Positions 1 to 7,517 of a stretch of 64,000 nucleotides of DNA are shown here, one piece after another. The first letter of the stretch is position 1. Every line of letters begins with the position of its first letter. Made by a program: the position numbers and the translations under genes. This stretch comes from Ignavibacterium sp. Its GTDB lineage: Bacteria; Bacteroidota; Ignavibacteria; Ignavibacteriales; Ignavibacteriaceae. The stretch is taken from positions 1-64,000 of the forward strand of contig JAGXRK010000011.1 of assembly GCA_018335755.1 (NCBI GenBank). Direction: 5' to 3'. The notes below the pieces were generated by a model. That model searched no databases, was not told the origin of the DNA, and was given only the letters and a program-made list of their open reading frames with translations.

Positions 1-872
1 TTTGCTTCATCAAAATCATTACCATTAATCCAGAAAATTTTAACCCCTTCTTTTTCCATTTTTCTGAACCATGTCATCTGACGTTTTGCATAGTTGTGAA
101 TAGCACTATTAAGCTTTTGAAACAGATCGTTATAATTTAACTCCCCTTTCAGATAAAATGAAATGTATTTGTATTCCAGTCCAAAAAACGTCAGCTTTTC
201 ATAACTGATACCCTTGTTAATAAGCTTTTCGACTTCCTCAATCATACCCTCGCTTAGTCGTTTCCTTAACCTTTCCGTAATTCGTTTTTTAATTTCTTCC
301 CGCGGAAAGGAAACTCCCAGGTTAAATGAATTTATATTTTCATCAACATTATGAATTCTTTTAGAATCAGCAATAAGTATTGCTTCAATCATTCTGCTCC
401 TGTCTGTAGAATCAGTAATGTTATGAAGTTTATATTTTTTAGACTTTAATAATTGTAATAACTGATCATCGTGAAGTGATTCAAGATCTCTAATTTTTTC
501 ATCTGATCGATCCGCTGCTTTTAATGAATAATTTTGAATAACAGCACTTAAATACAAACCTGTCCCTCCAACTAAGAAAGGAATTTTACCTAACATTTTG
601 ATTTGATTGTAAGATTTATAAAAAAGTTGTTTGAAGTTAAACAGATTAAATTCCTCTTTCGGATCAGCTATATCGATCAGGTGGTAATTTATTTTCTTTC
701 CATCAATAAAATAATCATTGAGGTCTTTGCCGGTGCCTATATCCATTCCTCTATATACCTGCCTGGAATCTGCAGATATTATTTCACCATTACAGGAGTA
801 AGCTAACCGTGCGGCTAAATGAGTTTTACCTGTGGCAGTGGGACCAAGAATTGTAATTAGATCGTAAGCCAT
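1..872 (-). CDS. miaA: tRNA dimethylallyltransferase MiaA, 3' end outside window
   Basis: Transfers a dimethylallyl group to the N6 of A37 in tRNAs reading UNN codons; cytoplasmic. About 290 codons are visible. The P-loop GPTATGKT lies at residues 10-17, followed by SADSRQVYRGMDIGTGK, the family's substrate-binding segment, then VGGTGLYL. The last visible part reads YAKRQMTWFR, the usual C-terminal tRNA-binding region, so only the extreme C-terminus is cut off by the window edge. The ATG at 872-870 follows the TAA stop of the upstream kinase-like gene with no base between, so the two are very probably co-transcribed and translationally coupled. Identification is secure from motifs. Confidence 0.95.
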   Translation of the reverse strand, partial: MAYDLITILGPTATGKTHLAARLAYSCNGEIISADSRQVYRGMDIGTGKDLNDYFIDGKKINYHLIDIADPKEEFNLFNFKQLFYKSYNQIKMLGKIPFLVGGTGLYLSAVIQNYSLKAADRSDEKIRDLESLHDDQLLQLLKSKKYKLHNITDSTDRSRMIEAILIADSKRIHNVDENINSFNLGVSFPREEIKKRITERLRKRLSEGMIEEVEKLINKGISYEKLTFFGLEYKYISFYLKGELNYNDLFQKLNSAIHNYAKRQMTWFRKMEKEGVKIFWINGNDFDEA

Positions 873-2876
873 TTAATCTTCCGCAATGGGAAGCATTATT
901 TTAATTATGGTTCCTTTGCCTGCCTTGCTTTCAAAAGTAATAGATCCATTCATTAATTCGATGAGGTATTTTGAAATTGCCAGTCCGAGTCCCGATGCAT
1001 TTTCTTTACCTGAAGAAAAGAAAGCGCTGAAAATATCTCCTTTTATTTCCTCACTGATTCCAATTCCTTCATCTCTGATATTCAACACAACATTTTGATT
1101 TACAATCTCAGAATTGATAAAAACCTTTCCTCCGGCAGGCATTGCTTCACAGGCATTTTTTATTATTTGAAAACATACAACATAAAATCTGCGGGGTTCA
1201 ATATTCACCGTTACGTTATCTCCAATTTTTTTAAACAGTTTAACATTTTTAGACTCAGTATATTCTGAAAGCAATTCAAGGATATTATTCAACTGTTCAT
1301 TGAAGCCTGTTTTTTGCAATTTAATTGATGATTTACCTTCAGAAAAATCAAAAGTTGACTGCATTAAATCAACAACGGAATTTGCCTGCATACTTAGCAT
1401 TGTAAAAACCTTTTTAATCTGTTCCGGGACCTCAATTCTTGAAACAAGATTTGAGTAATGCTTAATTGTTAATATCGGAGATTTTATATCCTGCATTAAA
1501 AATTTTGAAATAGAGCCAAATGCTGAAATTTTTTCCTGCCTGAATAAACCTTCATTAATAACGGAATGCCTTAAAACTATTCCCGCCTGATGTCCTAAGA
1601 TCTTTAATCCTTCCTCCTGTTCTTTAGTAAAGTCCTTTAAAGTTCTGCCTAACTGTAAAACTCCAATCAGTTTATTTTCAGCATCGTTTAAAGGCACGTA
1701 AGCAACGGAACCTTCTTTAAATCCATCCGGAATATCATAAGCGGCTTTATATCTGAAATCTCTAACCGGATTTCTTACAACGATAATTCTTTTATTTGCA
1801 GCAGCTTTTCCGGTTAATCCTTCATTAAAAGGAACAAATAATTTTTTGTTCGATACAGGCAGCAGTTTTTCAAGAGCAGAGGTTTTTTCATCGACAATAA
1901 ATAATGATGAAAAATTTGCTTTGAAGTGATTTAGGAATACTGAAACTATTTTTTCACAGGTTTCAAAAACATTAATACCGGGTAGTATTTTCGAAATAGT
2001 CTCGAAAAGGGAATTATAGCTTTGGGCTAGAGATAATCTTAGTTGATTCAGTTCTTTATTATATTTTTCAGATAATATTTTCTCAATTTCTTTTTTGTCT
2101 AATTTCAGTTCCGGATCTTCAAATTGAATTCTTTCTTCAATATCTTCAGATTCGCTGTCAACAGTGGAAAAATTCCAATTTTCAAAATCCTCCGTATCTC
2201 CCAGTAATTCTTTCTTTAGTGCATCATCCTGATTACTGCCTGGTATAATATCATCAATCACCGAATCAAGATCCGGAATACCTGAAGTGTCATCTTTCTC
2301 ATCAGGTAAACCAGTTGAAGGTTGAAAAATTTTTTCATTATTATCGGATATAGTATCGCTATCATCCTGAGTGGGTTCATCTTTTATAACCCTGTTAAAA
2401 ATATTCAATTTAATTGGCGAGCTATCCAGTTTTAATACTGAGGGAATATCCGGTCTGGGTCTGTTATCCCCGTTTTCTTTAAGCTCAATTTCCTGTATGG
2501 ATTGATAGTTGGAAATGATCTGATTTTCTGAAGTGCAAAGTTTATTAAATGTGCCTTTATCTATCCTGTAGAGGGTAGAATCATTCATTGCGACTGCAGA
2601 AGAAGTACGATTTGTATTCCTTGTAATTTCTATGTCGCCGAAGAAATCCTGAGCTGATTTTGTAATTACGCGGTTAACATTTCTAAATTTTACTTTCACC
2701 TCGCCCGAAATAACAAGATAAATAAAATTACTTGTATCTCCTGCCTGAAATATTATGTCTCCTTCTTTGAATTCAGTAAAATTTCTGTTACTCAGATTGA
2801 AGTTAAATATATTACTGCTGCAGTCTTTAAAAAGCTTATTAGTAAAAATCTGGTTTATGCTTCGCTCAAATGCCAT
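873..2876 (-). CDS. Cyclic-nucleotide-binding / GAF / histidine-kinase-like sensor lacking the phosphoacceptor His
   Basis: A 667-residue soluble protein without signal peptide or membrane segment. Residues ~15-130 form a cyclic-nucleotide-binding (Crp-type) fold with phosphate-cassette-like FGDIEIT and NRTSSA. Residues ~130-270 are an acidic low-complexity linker, ~300-440 a GAF domain, and ~445-667 a HisKA/HATPase pair. The ATPase part looks intact: N-box QIIKNACEAM, G1 DEGIGI, G2 GLGLAISK. The dimerisation helix aligns well with the usual E-K-x-A-x-G ... A-H-E/D-x-R/K-S-P pattern, but the histidine is Gln462 (codon CAG at 1493-1491) within LMQDIKSPI. It may be a pseudokinase or a regulator that binds ATP without autophosphorylation. 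miaA follows directly; no response regulator is nearby. Confidence 0.85.
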   Translation of the reverse strand: MAFERSINQIFTNKLFKDCSSNIFNFNLSNRNFTEFKEGDIIFQAGDTSNFIYLVISGEVKVKFRNVNRVITKSAQDFFGDIEITRNTNRTSSAVAMNDSTLYRIDKGTFNKLCTSENQIISNYQSIQEIELKENGDNRPRPDIPSVLKLDSSPIKLNIFNRVIKDEPTQDDSDTISDNNEKIFQPSTGLPDEKDDTSGIPDLDSVIDDIIPGSNQDDALKKELLGDTEDFENWNFSTVDSESEDIEERIQFEDPELKLDKKEIEKILSEKYNKELNQLRLSLAQSYNSLFETISKILPGINVFETCEKIVSVFLNHFKANFSSLFIVDEKTSALEKLLPVSNKKLFVPFNEGLTGKAAANKRIIVVRNPVRDFRYKAAYDIPDGFKEGSVAYVPLNDAENKLIGVLQLGRTLKDFTKEQEEGLKILGHQAGIVLRHSVINEGLFRQEKISAFGSISKFLMQDIKSPILTIKHYSNLVSRIEVPEQIKKVFTMLSMQANSVVDLMQSTFDFSEGKSSIKLQKTGFNEQLNNILELLSEYTESKNVKLFKKIGDNVTVNIEPRRFYVVCFQIIKNACEAMPAGGKVFINSEIVNQNVVLNIRDEGIGISEEIKGDIFSAFFSSGKENASGLGLAISKYLIELMNGSITFESKAGKGTIIKIMLPIAED

Positions 2877-3050
2877 TAGTTAAAAATGTAACTTAAAATA
2901 TGCATTAAAATAAAAATCTTTTAACAAAATATAATGGCAAATAATGATAATGTGAATTATAGCCCGGACGGTAAATTACAGGCAGAGCGACTTTTTTAGT
3001 ATTTTTGCCGAACTAATTAGAATCTTTAAAATTCAGGATGCATCAAACAA

Positions 3051-3614
3051 ATGGATGAAAAAATACTCATTGATGAGGCAAAACAAGGCAGCAGAAAAGC
3101 ACTTAGTCAGCTTGTAAGACTTCACGAACAGACGATCTACAATTTTTCCTTTAAAATTTGCAGAGATAGGGAAAAAGCAGAAAATATAATGCAGGAGACC
3201 TTCTATAGTTTTGTGAAATCAATTCATCAATTTGACGGTAACTCAAAGTTATCAACCTGGCTTTACAGAATTGTGGCTAACCATTGCATGATGGCTGCCC
3301 GGAAAATAAAAAATTATCATTTTGTTTCCCTTGAAAATGATGAAGATGATCTTTTTGAAGATAGGTACACGGCCGATTGGTCAAGGCTGCCTGATAAATT
3401 TACTGAAGATAATGAACTAAAAAATATTTTGGACGAAGCAATTAGCAAACTTTCACCTGATTATAGGGTAGTATTTTTATTACGCGACGTTGAAGGACTG
3501 TCAACTGAAGAGACAGCGCAAATTACCGAGCTTTCTATTCCGGCAGTAAAATCGCGTTTGCATCGTGCAAGAGCATTTTTAAGAAAAGAACTAAATGAGG
3601 CATTTGCCGTATGA
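3051..3614 (+). CDS. ECF-type RNA polymerase sigma factor
   Basis: A 187-residue sigma-70 family protein of extracytoplasmic-function size. Region 2 lies at ~25-95 (NFSFKICRDREKAENIMQE, then STWLYRIVANHC) and region 4 at ~125-180, with the helix-turn-helix LSTEETAQITELSIPAVKSRLHRAR. It directs RNA polymerase to a dedicated promoter set. The next gene overlaps its end by four bases and encodes a zinc-type anti-sigma protein, the usual partner. Because the following genes are a zinc ribbon and a rhodanese lipoprotein, a thiol or envelope stress role is possible, but this is inference. A TATTTTTG motif at 3000-3007 could be a -7 box for the housekeeping sigma factor. Confidence 0.93.
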   Translation: MDEKILIDEAKQGSRKALSQLVRLHEQTIYNFSFKICRDREKAENIMQETFYSFVKSIHQFDGNSKLSTWLYRIVANHCMMAARKIKNYHFVSLENDEDDLFEDRYTADWSRLPDKFTEDNELKNILDEAISKLSPDYRVVFLLRDVEGLSTEETAQITELSIPAVKSRLHRARAFLRKELNEAFAV

Positions 3615-3856
3615 GTGAAGAAAAATCAAATTGTAAAGATGTAATGCAGCATATTTGTGAAAGCCTTGGCGAAGACCTTAATTCAGAACGCTGTATTGCA
3701 ATTAAGCAGCATCTAGATGATTGCCCTAACTGCAAAACATACTTCAAAACTGTTGAACTTACAATTGACTATTATAAAAAATACGAAGTTCATTTACCCG
3801 AAGGTGCTCACGAAAGATTGATTTCTTTTCTGAATTTAAATGATTGTGAAGAATAA
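3611..3856 (+). CDS. Zinc-binding anti-sigma factor (zf-HC2 type)
   Basis: An 81-residue protein with the ZAS signature H-x3-C-x2-C at His34, Cys38 and Cys41 (HLDDCPNC). Further cysteines at 8, 16 and 28 could complete the site. In this family the zinc helix bundle clamps the cognate ECF sigma factor and releases it on a signal, often redox. The ATG overlaps the end of the sigma gene (ATGA arrangement), which supports translational coupling and roughly 1:1 production. There is no transmembrane segment, so it would be a soluble cytoplasmic anti-sigma factor. Confidence 0.85.
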   Translation: MSEEKSNCKDVMQHICESLGEDLNSERCIAIKQHLDDCPNCKTYFKTVELTIDYYKKYEVHLPEGAHERLISFLNLNDCEE

Positions 3857-3882
3857 CTAATTATAAATACAGGAATATCTCT

Positions 3883-4128
3883 ATGCCAATATTTGAATAT
3901 AAATGTGAAGAATGTAATTCTAAGTTTGAATTGCTTCACAAATCCTCTGCTAATAATGAGGAGATTACTTGTCCATTTTGTAAATCAGTTAACAATAAAA
4001 AATTATTTTCAGCATTTAGTGCTTCTGTAACAGGAAATTCATCATACGGCGATAGCTGTTCTACCGGAAGCTGCGGGACTGTACCTTCATACGGAGGATG
4101 TGCCTCCGGAATGTGCGGATTAAATTAA
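3883..4128 (+). CDS. FmdB-family zinc ribbon protein
   Basis: An 81-residue protein beginning MPIFEYKCEEC, the hallmark of the FmdB/CxxC_CxxC_SSSS family. Two CxxC pairs (CEEC at 8-11, CPFC near residue 35) form a zinc ribbon. The C-terminal half is low-complexity Gly/Ser/Cys with extra cysteines, as is common in the family. The biochemical role is unknown; members are sometimes described as regulators. It starts 26 bp after the anti-sigma gene and lies 10 bp before the rhodanese lipoprotein, so it probably belongs to the sigma-factor operon. Confidence 0.85.
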   Translation: MPIFEYKCEECNSKFELLHKSSANNEEITCPFCKSVNNKKLFSAFSASVTGNSSYGDSCSTGSCGTVPSYGGCASGMCGLN

Positions 4129-4138
4129 AAGGAGTATT

Positions 4139-4525
4139 ATGACTAAATATTATCTGATATCAACTGCATTGTTTATTTTTTCCCTTACGGCCTGTGCACA
4201 GGTGGATAATAATAAAATGATTTCTAATGATGAGTTTCGTAACCTTATTAAGAGCAATCCATCAACCATTATACTTGATGTTAGAACTGTGGAAGAGGTA
4301 AACGGGCAGCTTAGAAAAATTGAAAATGCAATTCATATACCTGTTCAGGAACTAAGCCGAAGAATAAATGAACTTGAACAATATAAAGATGAGGAAATTA
4401 TTATAATTTGCCGGACTCAAAACCGATCATCCGCTGCTGTTGATATACTCATCAGAAACGGTTTTAAGGCAAAATGCGTTAATGGCGGAATGATTGAGTA
4501 TAGTGCTAAAGCTAAAAAAGAGTGA
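4139..4525 (+). CDS. Rhodanese-domain lipoprotein
   Basis: A 128-residue protein with a lipoprotein signal (lipobox LTAC, lipidated Cys at 19) followed by one rhodanese domain at ~28-125. The active-site loop CRTQNRS keeps the catalytic Cys and the C-x4-R form of sulfurtransferases; upstream DVRTVEE and GGMIEY are typical. It probably handles sulfane sulfur in the periplasm. A good ribosome binding site (AAAGGAG) precedes the ATG. It is the last gene of the sigma-factor cluster; its final codons form the left arm of a hairpin terminator. Confidence 0.88.
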   Translation: MTKYYLISTALFIFSLTACAQVDNNKMISNDEFRNLIKSNPSTIILDVRTVEEVNGQLRKIENAIHIPVQELSRRINELEQYKDEEIIIICRTQNRSSAAVDILIRNGFKAKCVNGGMIEYSAKAKKE

Positions 4526-4545
4526 GTTTCAATTCACTCTTTTTT
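4514..4545. terminator. Bidirectional hairpin terminator
   Basis: A perfect 12-bp stem (4514-4525 with 4534-4545) and an 8-base loop. The arms are A6-GAGTGA and TCACTCT6, so either strand ends in a U-tract after a stem. It overlaps the 3' end of the rhodanese gene and the stop region of the converging TPR gene and would end both transcripts. Confidence 0.85.
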
Positions 4546-5308
4546 AACCACCTAGTTTACTTAACCTCACACTTGCTTTTCTTTTAGCATATTTATCCCT
4601 GAAATCAATAATAGGGGCTTCTATTACTTTCCGCAGCCATTCTTTTTCTTTATTTAGATCTTGCATTTTATGGTAAGTTCTCGATAAGTGTAGCATAGCT
4701 ACGCAAATACCGGGTTGAATTTCAAGTGCTTTGAGCATCATCTGCTCTGATTCTTCCAAACTGCCGTCAGGCACTTTACCGAAAAAAGTATTGGCAAATG
4801 CTCTTTCAAGCCAGCTTAATGATGCAATCTGCCTGTGATAAATACTTAAAATAATGTATGGCAAATAATTATTCGGATCTATTTTTATAGATCTTTCTGC
4901 GCTCTCTTTTATTTTATATGCGAGCTTAATTTTTTCATTACCTCCCTTGAACATTGCTAGGTTACCGTACGACATCGCGAGCAAAGCGTATGTCATAGCA
5001 CTATCAGGAAAATTGTTCTTAAGTATTTCCGCATACTCTAAAGCTTTATTTATTGCAGCCTCTGAATTTTTTCTATCCCGTATTTCGTAATAATCCTCGC
5101 CAAGATCATTATAAGTTCTTGTCATTTTAATCAGCACATCATAATTACCATTCGCGAACTTGTATGCTTCAGCATAAAAGTTGATGGCTTGAGTAAGTTC
5201 AAACTTCTTATAAAACTCATCACCTTTTTGTAGATAAGTCTTGAAATCGGTAGCGGAAATACTGATTGTCATCAGAAGTATGCTGAACCAAAATAATTTT
5301 AATTTCAT
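4544..5308 (-). CDS. Exported TPR-repeat protein
   Basis: A 254-residue protein with an N-terminal signal-like hydrophobic stretch (residues ~3-19) followed by helical tetratricopeptide repeats through most of the chain (for example YLQKGDEFYKKFELTQAINF and ILSIYHRQIASLSWLERAF). The segment FFGKVPDGSLEESEQMMLKA resembles the RMDN-like (FAM82) TPR subgroup, a tentative comparison. It probably acts as a periplasmic scaffold. It is transcribed divergently from the amylase gene; the 55-bp gap must hold both starts. Function unknown. Confidence 0.75.
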   Translation of the reverse strand: MKLKLFWFSILLMTISISATDFKTYLQKGDEFYKKFELTQAINFYAEAYKFANGNYDVLIKMTRTYNDLGEDYYEIRDRKNSEAAINKALEYAEILKNNFPDSAMTYALLAMSYGNLAMFKGGNEKIKLAYKIKESAERSIKIDPNNYLPYIILSIYHRQIASLSWLERAFANTFFGKVPDGSLEESEQMMLKALEIQPGICVAMLHLSRTYHKMQDLNKEKEWLRKVIEAPIIDFRDKYAKRKASVRLSKLGG

Positions 5309-5363
5309 TTACCGGACCTATTGTTTAATTTACTTTTGCAAAAATAAAAGAGTTACAGTAATT

Positions 5364-7250
5364 ATGAAATCATTGAATTTGTATACATTATTATTTTTAG
5401 TTTTAATTTTAGCAGATATTTGTTTGGCGCAAATAGTAGATATCAAAGAGAATATGATAAAAATTAATGATACAGAATTAAATTTTACTCCAGATTGGGC
5501 CAGACAAGTTGTCTGGTACCAGATTTTTCCCGAAAGATACAGGAACGGAGATGCAAATAATGATCCTACACTTGAATCTATTAAAGGTTCGTGGCCTCAT
5601 GATTATACCTCTGCCTGGAAGGTTCATCCATGGACATCGGATTGGTATGAACTTCAGTCATATGAAAAGGAAAATGGAAAAGATATCTGGTTTAATATTC
5701 AGCGAAGAAGATACGGCGGAGACCTGCAGGGAATAATAGACAAACTGGATTATCTTAAAGATCTCGGTATAGGTGCAATTTATCTAAATCCTGTTTTTGA
5801 ATCTCCTTCACTGCACAAATATGATGCTGCAACTTTTCATCATATCGATCCTCATTTCGGCCCTGACCCGAAAGGGGATAAGAGACTCATTGAATCTGAA
5901 ATTCCTGATGATCCCGCTACCTGGATTTGGACAGAAGCAGACAAACTTTTCTTAAAACTTATTTCTGAAGTTCATAAAAGAGAGATGAAAATCATAATCG
6001 ATGGCGTTTTTAATCATATGGGAATAAATAGCTGGGCTTTCAGAGATGTTGTTGTTAACCAGCAAAATTCAAAATATAAAGACTGGTTTGCTGTTAAAAG
6101 CTGGAATGATCCTAAAACGGGGTCTGAGTTTGATTATGAAGGTTGGTTCGGAGTACGAGAGCTTCCTGAAATTCGTGAAGATGAAAATGGAATTGTAGAT
6201 GGACCAAAAGAATATATTTTTAATATAACCAAAAGATGGATGGATCCGGATGGCGATGGTGATCCTTCAGATGGAATTGATGGTTGGAGACTTGATGTTG
6301 CATTCTGTGTTAAACATCAATTCTGGAAGGATTGGCGAAAACACGTAAAAAGTATTAACCCGGAAGGATATATAACTGCAGAAATTATTGACCCGATTGA
6401 AGACCTGCATCCATACCTTCAAGGAGATGAATTCGATGCAGTAATGAACTATAACCATTTGTTTACATGTTCGGAATATTTCTTTGATGATGAAACTGCA
6501 ATTTCAACAACAGAATTTGATAGACAATTAAGAGAATTGCGTGAGGCATTTCCTGAATGCGTAACCTTTGTACAACAGAATTTACATGGAAGCCATGATA
6601 CCCAAAGAATGGCATCAAACCTTGTGAATCGGGATAAGTATAAAATCAGGAATTGGGGAGAAACATTTGAAAAGTGGAAAGGTTCAAACCCGGATTATGA
6701 TACTCGCAAACCGGATAAATCTGAAATAGAAAAAATAAAATTAATGCTGTTATTCCAAATGACTTATGTGGGTGCGCCATATATTTATTACGGCGATGAG
6801 GTTGGAATGTGGGGTGCAAATGATCCCTGCTCAAGAAAACCAATGATTTGGGATGACTTAAACTATCAGAGTGAAAAATATTTTCCTGATCAAACCTTTA
6901 AACCAGGAGAAGACGAAGTTAAAATAAATAGTGAGTTGTTTCTTCATTATAAAAAACTTATAAGTATAAGGAATGAAAATAGTACTCTTCAACTAGGTGA
7001 TTTTATTACATACTTAGTTGATGACAAAAATAATACATATGCATTTACAAGGAGATATAATTTTCAGGAAATACTGGTGATATTGAACAATTCTCCTGAA
7101 ACTCAAGAGATATCTTTACATACAGACCATAAAGAATTTTATCGTGATCTGATGGACGATAACAAAATGATTCTAACTGAAACTGGGAAATTAAATCTAA
7201 AAATCGAAGCTTACGGCGGTAGAATTTTGCTAATGGATTACTATAGATAG
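5364..7250 (+). CDS. Secreted GH13 alpha-amylase-family glycosidase
   Basis: A 628-residue enzyme that hydrolyses or rearranges alpha-1,4-glucans outside the cytoplasm. The signal peptide spans residues 1-22 (...ILADICLAQ). The (beta/alpha)8 motifs are complete: region I DGVFNH (213-218), region II WRLD with nucleophile Asp311, region III ITAEI with acid/base Glu340, region IV GSHD with His411/Asp412. The start of the barrel (WYQIFPERYRNGD) resembles neopullulanase/cyclomaltodextrinase-type members. A DPDGDGDPSDGID loop (~294-306) could bind calcium. A longer reading frame opens at 5241, but the ATG at 5364 immediately precedes the signal peptide and is preferred. It heads a block of exported glucan-related genes. 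Confidence 0.92.
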   Translation: MKSLNLYTLLFLVLILADICLAQIVDIKENMIKINDTELNFTPDWARQVVWYQIFPERYRNGDANNDPTLESIKGSWPHDYTSAWKVHPWTSDWYELQSYEKENGKDIWFNIQRRRYGGDLQGIIDKLDYLKDLGIGAIYLNPVFESPSLHKYDAATFHHIDPHFGPDPKGDKRLIESEIPDDPATWIWTEADKLFLKLISEVHKREMKIIIDGVFNHMGINSWAFRDVVVNQQNSKYKDWFAVKSWNDPKTGSEFDYEGWFGVRELPEIREDENGIVDGPKEYIFNITKRWMDPDGDGDPSDGIDGWRLDVAFCVKHQFWKDWRKHVKSINPEGYITAEIIDPIEDLHPYLQGDEFDAVMNYNHLFTCSEYFFDDETAISTTEFDRQLRELREAFPECVTFVQQNLHGSHDTQRMASNLVNRDKYKIRNWGETFEKWKGSNPDYDTRKPDKSEIEKIKLMLLFQMTYVGAPYIYYGDEVGMWGANDPCSRKPMIWDDLNYQSEKYFPDQTFKPGEDEVKINSELFLHYKKLISIRNENSTLQLGDFITYLVDDKNNTYAFTRRYNFQEILVILNNSPETQEISLHTDHKEFYRDLMDDNKMILTETGKLNLKIEAYGGRILLMDYYR

Positions 7251-7362
7251 CAAACTTAGTAAGAATTATTTTTTTATGTTTTGAATAATGATACCTTAAA
7301 AAGTAAAGTAAAAATGATATAAAATCAGATAGAATAAGAGCATATCTTTTTTTACCCCATTA

Positions 7363-7370
7363 TATCTTTG
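7363..7370 (+). promoter_or_regulatory. Possible -7 box upstream of the TonB receptor gene
   Basis: TATCTTTG matches the Bacteroidota -7 consensus TAnnTTTG and lies 148 bp before the receptor start, in an AT-rich 267-bp gap. No clear -33 TTG is at the right spacing, so support is weak. The rest of the gap shows nothing else I recognise apart from the strong ribosome binding site (GGGAGG) near 7507. Confidence 0.3.
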
Positions 7371-7517
7371 GAAATGCATATACTAAGTAATATTTTTACA
7401 TCTAATTATTGCTTGAATACTAAATAACATATGAATTTAGGAGATTTTATAGTTTAATTGTTACACACTTCTAAGGGCTACAATAATGCAGAATAATTTT
7501 ACCTTCGGGAGGCATAT

